A stretch of DNA of 64,000 nucleotides from an uncultured Lachnospiraceae bacterium (GTDB lineage: Bacteria > Bacillota > Clostridia > Lachnospirales > Lachnospiraceae): NCBI GenBank assembly GCA_910587295.1, contig CAJULP010000025.1:1-64000 (forward strand), in the 5' to 3' direction. The stretch's first letter is position 1. Each line of letters opens with the position of its first letter. The notes under the pieces are model-generated. The model saw only the letters and a list, made by a program, of their open reading frames with translations, searched no databases and had not been told where the DNA came from. This document shows, piece after piece, positions 1 to 8,779 of this stretch. The position numbers and the translations under genes were made by a program.

Positions 1-147
1 GAGAAATTTTTCCCTGGTTTTGTTTCCGCATGCTTCAAAATCCTTCGTCTTCGAAATGTATATTGTCAGTAACAAGCTAACTGTGATATAATTTTATAAA
101 ATTGCGTAAAAGTGCCTTATCTTTAGTAGTCAGAATATAAATTCCGC

Positions 148-990
148 CTATATTACAAGCCCCATCCGCCCCAGAAAACGCATATGCTCTTCCCCTGTCG
201 TCATCAAATAAATCCTCGTTGTCTCAATTGAACTATGCCCCAGCATGTCTGCCAGCTTTACGATATCCCCACTGATTTTATAAAATGCCGTGGCAAACAA
301 ATGGCGGAGATTGTGAGGAAACACTTTGCCCTCCTCTACCCCCGCGCTCCTGCATAAATCTTTCATTTCCCGCCAAATCTGCCTTCTCGAAATTCCGTTT
401 CCGTTTCCCGTCAGGAAAATCTGGCCGGAAACAATCCCTTGCTCTTTTGCGTATTTTTTCAATTTCCGGCATAGCTTTTCCGGGAAAAAAATAACACGTA
501 CCTTTCCTTTTAAATTTACTTCCGTACTGCCCCGGACTACCGCTTCTACGGTGATATAAGAAACCTCACTGACCCGGATGCCCGTGCCGCAAATAGTCTC
601 CATCAAAAGAGCCAGTTTTTCTTTTCCCTTTCCCCTTGCAGCCTTTAACAATCTTTCATATTCATCACGCCGAAGTTCCTTGGACCGATTCCTGAAAAGC
701 TGCCTTTGAATCCGGAGAAATTTCAGCCTGCATTCATCCCATCCCGCAAAGCGGAAAAAAACATTCAATGCAGAAAGTTTTGCATTGACCGTGGCGGGAG
801 CGAAACTTTCATTTTGCAAATACACTTTAAATTGCCCCGCTGTCTCTTTGCTTACTGCCCTGCCACTTATCCATTCCTGAAAAAAACGCAGTTCCCTCAT
901 GTATTTTTCAACAGTCGCAGCCCCGTATTCTTCCTCCCTCAGTTTTCTTTCAAATTCAACCAATTTTTCAGTTGTTAAAGCATGGCTCAT
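148..990 (-). CDS. Tyrosine-type site-specific recombinase/integrase
   Basis: A phage-integrase-type recombinase that would cut and rejoin DNA through a covalent phosphotyrosine intermediate. An N-terminal SAM-like, core-binding region (about residues 8-95) precedes the catalytic domain. Counting from the first of three consecutive ATGs, the catalytic residues are Arg141 (GTGIRVSEV), His228 and Arg231 (HNLRH), His254 (LGHSS) and Tyr263 (RIYL). Length (about 280 aa) is normal for stand-alone integrases. AGGAGG lies 8 nt before the third ATG, which is taken as the start. No attachment site, excisionase or phage gene is visible beside it. It may be a domesticated or orphan recombinase, or the edge of an element that lies outside the window. 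Confidence 0.9.
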   Translation of the reverse strand: MSHALTTEKLVEFERKLREEEYGAATVEKYMRELRFFQEWISGRAVSKETAGQFKVYLQNESFAPATVNAKLSALNVFFRFAGWDECRLKFLRIQRQLFRNRSKELRRDEYERLLKAARGKGKEKLALLMETICGTGIRVSEVSYITVEAVVRGSTEVNLKGKVRVIFFPEKLCRKLKKYAKEQGIVSGQIFLTGNGNGISRRQIWREMKDLCRSAGVEEGKVFPHNLRHLFATAFYKISGDIVKLADMLGHSSIETTRIYLMTTGEEHMRFLGRMGLVI

Positions 991-1081
991 CATCATTACC
1001 TCCTGGTATATTTTTTTAGAATTATAGTACCATATACGGAAAGGCCAAATCTATCTAAAACTTATATCTGCATCCTCTATC

Positions 1082-1125
1082 TAAAAGAAAAAGGTATCCC
1101 ATGGAATCATATTCTATGGGATACC
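1082..1125 (-). terminator. Rho-independent terminator downstream of the uppP operon
   Basis: The 15-bp arms at 1093-1107 and 1111-1125 (GGTATCCCAT core) pair with one mismatch around a 3-nt loop. Read on the minus strand they are followed by a T-rich run (TTTTTCTTTT). It lies 42 nt past the stop of the truncated Rpn gene, so it closes the uppP transcript. Confidence 0.8.
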
Positions 1126-1166
1126 CTTATCATTTCGTAACGATATGCTATTTTTCGTTTTACCTG

Positions 1167-1811
1167 TTATGCATATGAACACAACTTACTTTCGGCTTTT
1201 GCCAATTCATTTTCCGTGTAGCCATAGGACAGCATCTGTACGTTCGTAGCCCCTGCTTTCATCATCCGCCCTATGGCATTGATACGTTCTTGTTCTATAC
1301 CTCGCTCCATGCCTTGTTTCATGCCCCGTTCCATGCACCGCTCTATAATTACTTCCGAAATATTACACATATCCTGTATCCTCCCTTCCAGTTCCACAGT
1401 CATAATAAACCCACATTCCTCTGATAAAATATGCTTCTTTTCCTGAACACTCAACTCGGAAAATAAAATCTCAAGCATGAAGATCAGTGGATTTTTTGAA
1501 TCGCTTTTTCCAACCTGGCCTCTGATATGGACGATAACTGCTTTCATTAAATCTGCACCAACGAGCATAGGCTTATCGCCCAAAATCCTCTTGTTGTCTA
1601 AACTGATTTCCTCAATGAAAGCTTCGTCATCACCGTCCATACAAATCCAGATGCTCCTGACCTTTTTCAGGTTATCATAATCGCTGTGGTAAAACTCTGT
1701 CAATTTCTGTGCTGAAATCATCCTTGAAAGATAAAAAACAATCCTGTTTCCCAAATGATATCCCATGCTATCGAAAAAGTCAACAATTATTCCCAATAAA
1801 TAGTATTTCAC
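1167..1811 (-). pseudogene. 5'-truncated Rpn/PD-(D/E)XK nuclease-family transposase remnant
   Basis: The 214-aa frame resembles the C-terminal two thirds of Lachnospiraceae Rpn-type (PD-(D/E)XK nuclease family transposase) proteins. It has the RMISAQ...F segment, the VRSIWIC segment, and a Met/Gly/Glu-rich tail with repeated RGMxQGMERG. The N-terminal part that carries the nuclease core (compare the 306-aa copy at 45203) is missing, because upstream DNA is the uppP coding sequence. Its first usable codon is a GTG that overlaps the uppP stop (GTGA), with no good ribosome binding site. It could be translated by coupling to uppP, but nuclease activity is unlikely. I read it as the remnant left by an insertion or deletion downstream of uppP. 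Confidence 0.65.
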
Positions 1812-2659
1812 CCTGCCAATCCGAAATAAAGCAGCACCAACACCCCCAGCGCAATCCGGTACCAGCCAAAAACCTTAAAATCATGTTTCTTAATATAGCC
1901 CATCAGGAATTTGATCACCAGCACGGAAACCAAAAACGCCGTCAACATGCCAGTTGCCAGTATCATCACCTCATCCCCTGTAAAGGAAAAGCCGAATTTC
2001 ATCATTTTCAGCAAGCTTGCCCCAAACATCACGGGGATTGCCAAAAAGAAAGTAAACTCTGCCGCCACCGTCCTCGAGACGCCAATCAACAATGCCCCCA
2101 GAATTGTTGCGCCGGAGCGGGAAGTTCCCGGAAAGATTGCCGCAATCAACTGGAACAACCCTATAATAAGGGCTGTCCGGTAAGTGATCTGCCCCAGTGA
2201 ATTTATTTTTGGCCTCATCCCTTTATTCTTATTTTCAATGATAAGGAACCCCACACCAAACACAATAAGTGCAAGAGCAACACAAACGCTATTATAAAAC
2301 AGGCTTTCAAAATACTCGTCAAACAAGATCCCCACCACTGCCGCAGGCAGGCAGGCCGCAATGATCTTAAACCAAAGCAGCCAGATATCCTTTTTGCACC
2401 AGGCCAAAACCCCCTGTTTTCCCACCGGGTTATGGTTATCCTTTCTCCCGAAAGGCCAGATCTGTTTCCAGAACAGCAATACCACGGCAAGAATTGCCCC
2501 AAGCTGGATTACCACCAAAAACATTTCCAGAAATTCCGGGGATACATCCAGCTTTACAAATTCATCCAAAAGGATCATATGCCCGGTACTGCTGATGGGA
2601 AGCCATTCCGTAATGCCCTCCACGATTCCAAATAACACTGCATCCCAAAATTCAGCCAT
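1808..2659 (-). CDS. uppP: Undecaprenyl-diphosphate phosphatase UppP (BacA)
   Basis: This integral membrane enzyme dephosphorylates undecaprenyl pyrophosphate to recycle the lipid carrier used for peptidoglycan and wall polymers; overexpression gives bacitracin resistance. Both family signatures are present: the Glu-rich GIVEGITEWLPISSTGH near residues 11-27 and PGTSRSG at about 177-183. About eight hydrophobic segments and a length of 283 aa fit the family. It starts 2 nt after the aminotransferase stop on the same strand, so it is probably the last functional gene of the manA-aminotransferase-uppP run. Its stop overlaps the GTG of a truncated Rpn-like frame. Confidence 0.95.
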   Translation of the reverse strand: MAEFWDAVLFGIVEGITEWLPISSTGHMILLDEFVKLDVSPEFLEMFLVVIQLGAILAVVLLFWKQIWPFGRKDNHNPVGKQGVLAWCKKDIWLLWFKIIAACLPAAVVGILFDEYFESLFYNSVCVALALIVFGVGFLIIENKNKGMRPKINSLGQITYRTALIIGLFQLIAAIFPGTSRSGATILGALLIGVSRTVAAEFTFFLAIPVMFGASLLKMMKFGFSFTGDEVMILATGMLTAFLVSVLVIKFLMGYIKKHDFKVFGWYRIALGVLVLLYFGLAG

Positions 2660-2660
2660 A

Positions 2661-3845
2661 CTAATAATTCTCCTTCACAAATCTGCGGATCGCTCCCAGG
2701 GAACGCTCCACTTTTTCTGTTTCAATGCAATATGCCATACGGAAATATCCGGGCACGCCAAAGCTGTCCGAAGGAACCATCACCAAATCATACCGCAATG
2801 CTTTCCGGCAAAAAGCCGCCGCATCTTCTTCTAACGCTTTCGGAAAGATATAGAACGTTCCGCCAGGCTTCACGCAGGAAAACCCAAGCTCCGTCAGTTC
2901 CTTATATAAGATATTCATATTTGTCTCATATATACCCATGTCCGAAGTCAAATCCAGGACTTTTGCCGCGGCAAGCTGGATGATGGACGGCGGGCAATTA
3001 TGCCCGATCCCCCTGGAAATCTGCCCACATATAGCGCTGATCAGTTCCGCATCCCGGCATTTTGGATTTGCTGCCACATACCCCATCCTTTCCCCGGGAA
3101 TGGAAATAGACTTTGCATAGGAGTAGCAGGAAAGGGTATTGTCATAAAACTTTGACACATAAGGCGCATCCACTCCGTCAAAAACAATTTCACGGTAAGG
3201 CTCATCGGAGATCAGAAAAATATCATGTCCATATTCTTCCTGCTTTTGCTCCAAAAACTCCGCCAGCCTTTTTAAAGTAGCGGTGCTGTAAACCACACCG
3301 GAAGGATTATTAGGCGTGTTGACCAAAAGCGCCATAGTCTTCTCGTTTAACATTTCTTCCAGTTTTTCAAAATTGATCTGGAAACTTTCCGTATCCGCCG
3401 GAACTACTTTAAGCACCGCTCCGGACATATTAATATACGGGTTGTATTCCGGAAAGTAAGGTGCAAAAGTAAGTACCTCATCCCCCGGCTTTGTTACACA
3501 GCGTACCGCATGGGCTACTGCCCCCGCCGCACCGGTAGTAGGGAAAATATGATTCCCCGTATAATCCATGCCAAATCTCCGATTTAAGGATTTTGCAATA
3601 GCGTCCTTGACCGAAGCAATCCCAAGACTGGGGCTGTATCCATGAAGCTCCATAGAACTTTTCGTCTTTAAGAGATCAATCATAGTCTCCGTAAATTTCT
3701 CCGGAACCGGCACGGAAGGATTCCCAAGGCTATAATCAAACACATTTTCATAGCCAATCTCCTTTCCCCTTGCCGTGGCAAACTCTGACAATTGCCTGAT
3801 CACGGACTTTCCTTCCAGCATTTTTTTATATTGTTCGTTTATCAT
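2661..3845 (-). CDS. PLP-dependent class I/II aminotransferase
   Basis: A fold-type I aminotransferase acting on amino acid/2-oxoacid pairs in the cytosol. Visible marks are a SPSLGIASVKDAI-type N-terminal segment, NTPNNPSG, the DEPYREIVF strand, and the PLP lysine in SYAKSISIPGERMG. The C-terminal small domain has the usual GTFYIFPK motif. The length of about 394 aa is typical. The ATG at 3845 is chosen over an upstream ATG because GGAG lies 7 nt before it; it sits 13 nt after the manA stop, so the two are co-transcribed. Substrate cannot be read from sequence; aspartate, alanine or aromatic specificity are all possible. Confidence 0.88.
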   Translation of the reverse strand: MINEQYKKMLEGKSVIRQLSEFATARGKEIGYENVFDYSLGNPSVPVPEKFTETMIDLLKTKSSMELHGYSPSLGIASVKDAIAKSLNRRFGMDYTGNHIFPTTGAAGAVAHAVRCVTKPGDEVLTFAPYFPEYNPYINMSGAVLKVVPADTESFQINFEKLEEMLNEKTMALLVNTPNNPSGVVYSTATLKRLAEFLEQKQEEYGHDIFLISDEPYREIVFDGVDAPYVSKFYDNTLSCYSYAKSISIPGERMGYVAANPKCRDAELISAICGQISRGIGHNCPPSIIQLAAAKVLDLTSDMGIYETNMNILYKELTELGFSCVKPGGTFYIFPKALEEDAAAFCRKALRYDLVMVPSDSFGVPGYFRMAYCIETEKVERSLGAIRRFVKENY

Positions 3846-3858
3846 AGTCGTTCTCCAT

Positions 3859-4803
3859 TCATGCATTTACGGTAGAAGCGATCAGCTTCATGCTGCCCCC
3901 AAATTCCACTTCCCCAATCCCTGAAGGAAGGATGAAATGGTCTCCCTTTTTAATCCTCTTTTCATTTACCAGTCCTTCTCCTTCTATCACGCTCATGATC
4001 AGAAAAGGATGATCCTGCATAACCTTCACCGATTCCGTCACATCCATCTTCCAGACCCTGTAATATTTGCAGGAGATCAGCTCGTTCATCACATTTTCAG
4101 GAAGATTGTCCACATTCTTTACACTGTCCTTTGCGGAAGGCGCAGGAACCGTGATCACGTCTATACTCTGCTTCACATGAAGCTGGCGGGGCTTCCCGTC
4201 GGTAAGTCTGTCATAGTCATACACACGATATGTGATATCACTGTTTTGCTGGGTTTCCAAAATCATCAGACCACCCTTAATGGCATGGACGGTACCCGGG
4301 TCAATCTGGATAAAATCGCCTTTTTTAACAGGAATCTCACGGATCAATTCCCCCCAGCGCCCCTCCTCTATCATGCTCTTTAGCTCTTCTCTCGTGGACG
4401 CATTGTGCCCCACTACCAGCGCCGCCCCTTCCGGGCAATCTAATACATACCAGCATTCTGTCTTTCCCAAAGAACCATTTTCATGGACATTGGCGTAAGC
4501 GTCATCCGGGTGAACCTGAATGCTCAAGTCATCCTTTGCATCTATAATCTTTGTAAGAAGCGGAAACCTGTCCAGACCAATATTCCCAAAAAGCTCCCTG
4601 TGCTCCTGCCAAAGGAAGGAAAGCGTCTTTCCTTCATAAATACCTTCCCGTACCACGCAGTCACCGTTGGGATGGGCGCTGACTGCCCAGCACTCCCCGG
4701 TCTTATCCCCCGGGATCTCATACCCAAATTCTGTCTCTAATTTGCTCCCTCCCCATATCATCTGCTTAAATACCGGGTTTAAAAATAAAATTGGTCTCTC
4801 CAT
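3859..4803 (-). CDS. manA: Mannose-6-phosphate isomerase, class I
   Basis: A cytosolic zinc cupin enzyme that interconverts mannose-6-phosphate and fructose-6-phosphate. The metal-site region QVHPDDAYANVHENG and the following KTECWYVL are clear, and the size (about 314 aa) matches the short bacterial type I enzymes. Homologues begin near MERPILFLNPVF, so 4803 is preferred to the upstream ATG at 4839. It lies just past the terminator-like hairpin that follows the GH130 genes, so it may be read partly by read-through and partly from its own promoter. In context it would return mannose-6-phosphate derived from mannan phosphorolysis to glycolysis; the required phosphomannomutase is not in the window. 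Confidence 0.92.
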   Translation of the reverse strand: MERPILFLNPVFKQMIWGGSKLETEFGYEIPGDKTGECWAVSAHPNGDCVVREGIYEGKTLSFLWQEHRELFGNIGLDRFPLLTKIIDAKDDLSIQVHPDDAYANVHENGSLGKTECWYVLDCPEGAALVVGHNASTREELKSMIEEGRWGELIREIPVKKGDFIQIDPGTVHAIKGGLMILETQQNSDITYRVYDYDRLTDGKPRQLHVKQSIDVITVPAPSAKDSVKNVDNLPENVMNELISCKYYRVWKMDVTESVKVMQDHPFLIMSVIEGEGLVNEKRIKKGDHFILPSGIGEVEFGGSMKLIASTVNA

Positions 4804-4864
4804 CTTGTTTATCTTTAACTCCTTTCCTGTGCGGAACATCCTTTTTATATCATATTTTACATTG

Positions 4865-4896
4865 AAAAAAAGAATCCTGCAAGCAAGATCCTTTTT
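4865..4896 (-). terminator. Terminator-like hairpin after the mannoside phosphorylase genes
   Basis: The A/T-flanked imperfect stem GAATCCTGC / GCAAGATCC with an AA loop lies between the GH130_2 stop and manA. The arms end in A- and T-runs on opposite sides, so it could work in either direction, but only minus-strand genes abut it. The stem contains G-U pairs, so termination may be partial. Confidence 0.6.
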
Positions 4897-4904
4897 TCCT
4901 TGTT

Positions 4905-5927
4905 TTATCTTCTTCCAATTTCCATATCGGATTCTGTCACTACACTATGTTCTTTAATATAAGCCATGATATCCTCAAATTGTGTAAACGCAAGGCCAAC
5001 ATAACTATCGGCACACCCATAATAGAGGGCAATCCTTCCGCTGTCCGGATCATGAATGGTAGCACAGGGGAAACACACATTGGGAACAAATCCCCTCTCC
5101 TCATACCATTCTTCCGGGGTAAGCAGGAAATTTTCGCACCGGTACTTTACAATAGACGGGTTTTCCAGATCTAAAATTGCCCCGCCAATGGAATAAACAA
5201 AACCATTACAGGTACCGCTTACCCCATGGTAAAATAGAAGCCATCCTTCATCTGTCTCAATCGGGGCTGCGCCGCCGCCAATCTTGACTGATTCCCACCA
5301 TTCATTCCCTTTCCCCATCACATGCCTATGCTTGCCCCAGTAAACCATATCCGGGCTTTCGCTTAAGAAAATATCACCAAAGGGAGTATGCCCACTGTCC
5401 GAAGGACGGCTCAGCATACAGAAATTTCCGTTGATCTTTCTCGGGAACAGCACCGCATTCCTGTTATAAGGAATAAACGGGTTTTCAAGCCTTATAAAGG
5501 TTTTGAAATCCGTTGTCTTAGCCATCCCGATGGATGCTCCGTAAAAATCCTGGCACCAGATAATATAATAGACATTCTCCACTTTGACCAATCGGGGATC
5601 ATAAGCATACTTTGGCATAAATGGCTCGCCTTTTTCGTCCACAAAAGGGATTTTTTCCTTTTCAATATCCCAATGGACCGCATCCTTGCTTCTCCCCATA
5701 TAAATATATGGGATTCCATTGGTCTGTTCACCTCTAAACACGCCGATGAACTCATCGCCATAAGGCATTACCGCACTATTGAATATCCTTGCCACGTTCT
5801 CTACCGGGTTTCTCCCGATAATCGGGTTTTCCGTATATCTCCAAACCGGCGCGCCTTTTAAATCGGCCGGCCTTTCCTGCCAGGGCACGTTTTTTACCGC
5901 AGGTGCAATCATTTTAGGTATGCTCAT
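4905..5927 (-). CDS. GH130 subfamily 2 beta-1,4-manno-oligosaccharide phosphorylase
   Basis: This GH130 enzyme is expected to phosphorolyse beta-1,4-manno-oligosaccharides from the non-reducing end, giving alpha-mannose-1-phosphate and a shortened chain. The five-bladed propeller family is shown by RIFNSAVMPYG, by YDPRLV with the proposed proton-donor Asp110, by the phosphate-binding segment around RNAVLFPRK, and by KIGGGAAPI. At 340 aa and without the N-terminal extension of GH130_1, it fits the subfamily 2 manno-oligosaccharide enzymes. No signal peptide, so cytosolic. It starts 20 nt after the stop of the GH130_1 gene with GAGG ahead of the ATG, at the end of the ABC-epimerase-phosphorylase operon. 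Chain-length preference is inferred from family. Confidence 0.87.
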   Translation of the reverse strand: MSIPKMIAPAVKNVPWQERPADLKGAPVWRYTENPIIGRNPVENVARIFNSAVMPYGDEFIGVFRGEQTNGIPYIYMGRSKDAVHWDIEKEKIPFVDEKGEPFMPKYAYDPRLVKVENVYYIIWCQDFYGASIGMAKTTDFKTFIRLENPFIPYNRNAVLFPRKINGNFCMLSRPSDSGHTPFGDIFLSESPDMVYWGKHRHVMGKGNEWWESVKIGGGAAPIETDEGWLLFYHGVSGTCNGFVYSIGGAILDLENPSIVKYRCENFLLTPEEWYEERGFVPNVCFPCATIHDPDSGRIALYYGCADSYVGLAFTQFEDIMAYIKEHSVVTESDMEIGRR

Positions 5928-5947
5928 CCTTTTTTCCTCATATCTTT

Positions 5948-7129
5948 CTATTTATTCTGATTTAAAATTTCCATATTCTTCCTAATCAAGCTGCATCTTT
6001 GGGCTACACATTCCACAGAACGCAACGGGTCTTTTGGCGTGTGAAACACATAATCCAAAAGCTTGTCAATCGTGGTCACGGCCACATGCACTCTTGTATC
6101 GCTGGAAGCGTAATAGATATATACTTCCCCGTTATCCCTTGCAATAGCGCCGTTGGTGAATACCACGTTAGACACATCGCCCACCCGCTCGCCGCCTCTT
6201 GGTCCGATCAAAAGCCCTGAGGGTTCCGCAATGACCTTAGAAGGATCCTTCAGATCCGTTGCAAAAGCATAGACCACGTAGCGCAGGCCTGCCGCCGTAT
6301 TGCGGACACCATGGGCAATATGAATCCATCCTTTTTCCGTCCTGATCGGCACTGCACCTGCACCGTTTTTGGCTTCCGTGATCGTATGATATCTGCGTAT
6401 ACTGGTCATCTTCTCCTCATCGATCACAGCATGCCTGATATCATCGCAAAGTCCAAACCCTATCCCTCCGCCTGATCCTGTTTCAATAAAATCATCCATA
6501 GGCCGGGTATAAAAGGCATATTTTCCATCTACAAATTCCGGGTGCAGTACCACATTTCTCTGCTGGGGAGAACGCAACGTAGTCAAATTATCCAGCCGCT
6601 CCCAGGTTTTCAGGTCCTTAGTCCTTACAATACCTGCAGCGGCAACCGCTGCTGAAAGGTCATTTACCGATGTATCCTTACTCTCCGAGCAGAATACGCC
6701 GTAAATATAGCCGTCTTCATGCTTGGTCAGACGCATATCGTAGACATTGACCTCTTCCTGACAGGTATCCGGCAATAAGATCGGGTAATCCCAAAAACGG
6801 AAACCATCCACTCCGTTATCACTTTCCGCCACCCCAAAAAAGGATTTCCTGTCATCTCCCTCAATCCTTGCCACCAGATAGAATTTTCCGTCCAGTTCGA
6901 TCGCACCGGAATTAAGGACTGCATTGATCCCCAGTCTTTTCATAAAATAGGGATTTGTTTCCGGATTAAGATCATATTCCCAAACAGGAGGGATATGGTT
7001 CCTTGTCAGGACCGGATACCGATATTTATCATAAACCCCGTTATAAAAATCCGGATCAATTTCATTTTTTCTGTTTACCAGGGTTTCATATCTGTCAAAT
7101 ACCATCTTGTATTTTTCCTGGAATGTCAT
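5948..7129 (-). CDS. GH130 subfamily 1 4-O-beta-D-mannosyl-D-glucose phosphorylase
   Basis: Predicted to split beta-1,4-mannosyl-glucose with phosphate into alpha-mannose-1-phosphate and glucose. The ORF has the longer GH130_1 N-terminus (MTFQEKYKM...), the GINAVLNSGA strand, YDMRLT with proton-donor Asp131, RNVVLHPE, and the GAGAVPI segment. The numbering of Asp131 coincides with that of characterised mannosylglucose phosphorylases. The ATG at 7129 has GAGGTG 8 nt upstream; an ATG at 7180 would overlap the epimerase gene. The preceding epimerase would make its substrate from mannobiose, which is the known two-step design of this pathway. Cytosolic, about 393 aa. Confidence 0.9.
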   Translation of the reverse strand: MTFQEKYKMVFDRYETLVNRKNEIDPDFYNGVYDKYRYPVLTRNHIPPVWEYDLNPETNPYFMKRLGINAVLNSGAIELDGKFYLVARIEGDDRKSFFGVAESDNGVDGFRFWDYPILLPDTCQEEVNVYDMRLTKHEDGYIYGVFCSESKDTSVNDLSAAVAAAGIVRTKDLKTWERLDNLTTLRSPQQRNVVLHPEFVDGKYAFYTRPMDDFIETGSGGGIGFGLCDDIRHAVIDEEKMTSIRRYHTITEAKNGAGAVPIRTEKGWIHIAHGVRNTAAGLRYVVYAFATDLKDPSKVIAEPSGLLIGPRGGERVGDVSNVVFTNGAIARDNGEVYIYYASSDTRVHVAVTTIDKLLDYVFHTPKDPLRSVECVAQRCSLIRKNMEILNQNK

Positions 7130-7176
7130 GCTTCCCACACCTCTCCTTTCCTTATGTGCCAACCCCTTTGGCACGC

Positions 7177-8349
7177 TCATCCTTCACACCGTTTTATCAC
7201 TTCCAAGCACATCCGCCCATTGTGATAAGGGCATTTCCATGGTTCTACGATAGGGCCGCCCTGATAAGGCACACCTTCCTGCGTAACCTCATGAAACCAT
7301 TCAGAACCTTCCCGTTTATCAATCACATAATTTTCAATAAACTCCCACTGATTTTGAGCCGCATCCAGGTACTCTCTCTTGCCCGGTTCCTTTTGCCAGC
7401 CATTTAGGAACCCTACTACCGTTTCCGCCTGCACCCACCAGATTCTCCGAGAGTCCACCACTCCCTTTTCACACTCATTGGCAAGAGAATGTCCATCAAA
7501 AGCTTTCTCATAAATCTGTCTGGTCAAATCTTTCGTAATGGGCGTCATCTTTTCTTCATATTTTTCTTCCCCTAAGATTTCCACGCCCCTGTCGATCAGC
7601 CATGCGGCTTCAATGTCATGTCCATAGGAATGCAGATCGATGAGAGAATTCATTTCTGTGTCAAAAAACACTTCCTGCCTATGAAATTCCGGATTATATA
7701 CCTTTTCTGCAAAAGTATCCAGGATCCACATAAGGCGTTCTTTCACTTCCGCCATCCCGGCCGCGCAGTAAAGCTCCGTATATGCCTCAAACACATGAAG
7801 AAGGGTATTCATGGTCCTTTGGGCAATAATACCGTTTTCCGAGAGTTTATCGTTTTCAATTTCCTGAAACTTCCGGTCAAAGGCTTCCCGATATCCAATC
7901 CCGTCCGTACATTTTTCTTCTATGATACGGAACAGTTCCTTTGCCATAGACAAAGCCTCCTTATCCCCTGAGGCTTCATAATAAGAAGAAAGGGCATAAA
8001 TGGCAAAAGCCTGGTTATACGTATGCTTCGTTTCATCTTCCGGTCTGCCCTCAAAGGTGACCGACCAAAAAATCCCACCGTTTTCCCTATCCATACAATG
8101 CTTTTTCATAAAATCAAACCCATGCCTTGCTTCATCCAAAAGGCTCTCATCCCTTAGCAACGTATAGGCATTGGAAAAAAACCATAAGATGCGGCTGTTT
8201 AGAATACATCCTTTTACCGCTTTTTTCTCTACCTTCAAATCCTGATCCATAAAGCCGTAGTAGCCACCATATTCCCGATCCCTTAATGCCTTCCAAAAAG
8301 GGATGATCGTTCCAAGCAGATGCTCCTTTATCTCATCTTTCATCACCAT
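7177..8349 (-). CDS. Cellobiose/mannobiose 2-epimerase (AGE superfamily)
   Basis: An (alpha/alpha)6-barrel epimerase that inverts C2 of the reducing-end sugar of beta-1,4 disaccharides; here the likely reaction is mannobiose to mannosyl-glucose. Family marks are GCILNSRILWFFSNAY, HTYNQAFAIYALS, the catalytic-histidine segments DLHSYGHDIEAAWL and EWFHEV, and PWKCPYHNGRMC near the end. About 390 aa is normal. The ATG at 8349 follows an AAGGAG; the frame overlaps the upstream DUF624 half-gene by 17 nt, showing tight operon packing. It feeds the GH130_1 gene immediately downstream. Acting on cellobiose as well is possible. Confidence 0.9.
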   Translation of the reverse strand: MVMKDEIKEHLLGTIIPFWKALRDREYGGYYGFMDQDLKVEKKAVKGCILNSRILWFFSNAYTLLRDESLLDEARHGFDFMKKHCMDRENGGIFWSVTFEGRPEDETKHTYNQAFAIYALSSYYEASGDKEALSMAKELFRIIEEKCTDGIGYREAFDRKFQEIENDKLSENGIIAQRTMNTLLHVFEAYTELYCAAGMAEVKERLMWILDTFAEKVYNPEFHRQEVFFDTEMNSLIDLHSYGHDIEAAWLIDRGVEILGEEKYEEKMTPITKDLTRQIYEKAFDGHSLANECEKGVVDSRRIWWVQAETVVGFLNGWQKEPGKREYLDAAQNQWEFIENYVIDKREGSEWFHEVTQEGVPYQGGPIVEPWKCPYHNGRMCLEVIKRCEG

Positions 8350-8779
8350 TTTGATCCACACTCCTTCCCTGACTCTTTTTACCATTTACAAGATGCGCAT
8401 AAAGATCCTCATCCGGCAGCTCCCCCCGCAATTTGCGATAATGCAATGTATGTATAAAAACAACAATTTCCAGTACCAGCATCGGAAAAGCTCCAATCAC
8501 CAAAAGAACCTCCCCTACAATCCTCCGGAAAAAGAATACTAATAGGACCATCACCGCAAGCACGGGAATCAAAAATCCCGGCTTATACAGCATACAGATG
8601 AACGCTTCTGCCAACATAAACTTTTTGTCCACAAAAGTATAATATCCTGCCGTATATATGACCATCGTGTATAAAACTGCCGTGACGGTAAGACAGAGCA
8701 CCGCATATAATGTCTGGCCCATCCTAATCCCCAGCAGCACGCCCCCAATATTTAATGCCGCTGCCAAATTACCCGGCAT
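8333..8779 (-). CDS. DUF624 (YesL-like) membrane protein, C-terminal half in a second frame
   Basis: A hydrophobic 148-aa frame with three to four membrane segments (for example VLCLTVTAVLYTMVIYTAGY and LLVIGAFPMLVLEIVVFI) ending in a charged tail. Joined to the preceding 79-aa frame it gives about 224 aa, the size and pattern of DUF624/YesL proteins often found beside sugar ABC importers. The two frames overlap by 11 nt at ATGCCGGGTAA and differ by +1. It may be a real split gene with coupled translation, a programmed frameshift at CCGGGT, or an assembly/mutation frameshift. The function of DUF624 proteins is unknown. Confidence 0.65.
   Translation of the reverse strand: MPGNLAAALNIGGVLLGIRMGQTLYAVLCLTVTAVLYTMVIYTAGYYTFVDKKFMLAEAFICMLYKPGFLIPVLAVMVLLVFFFRRIVGEVLLVIGAFPMLVLEIVVFIHTLHYRKLRGELPDEDLYAHLVNGKKSQGRSVDQNGDER

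Noticed and set aside
1..147. A gene end or tRNA at the left edge
   Set aside because: No open frame of use, no tRNA cloverleaf or CCA end could be recognised.
148..1811. A mobile genetic island made of the integrase and the truncated Rpn gene
   Set aside because: No attachment repeats, excisionase, replication or cargo genes are visible, and uppP and its operon are normal chromosomal genes. The left edge may lie outside the window.
4840..4860. A longer manA beginning at 4839
   Set aside because: The extra 12 residues do not resemble manA N-termini, although the ribosome-binding-site evidence is not decisive.
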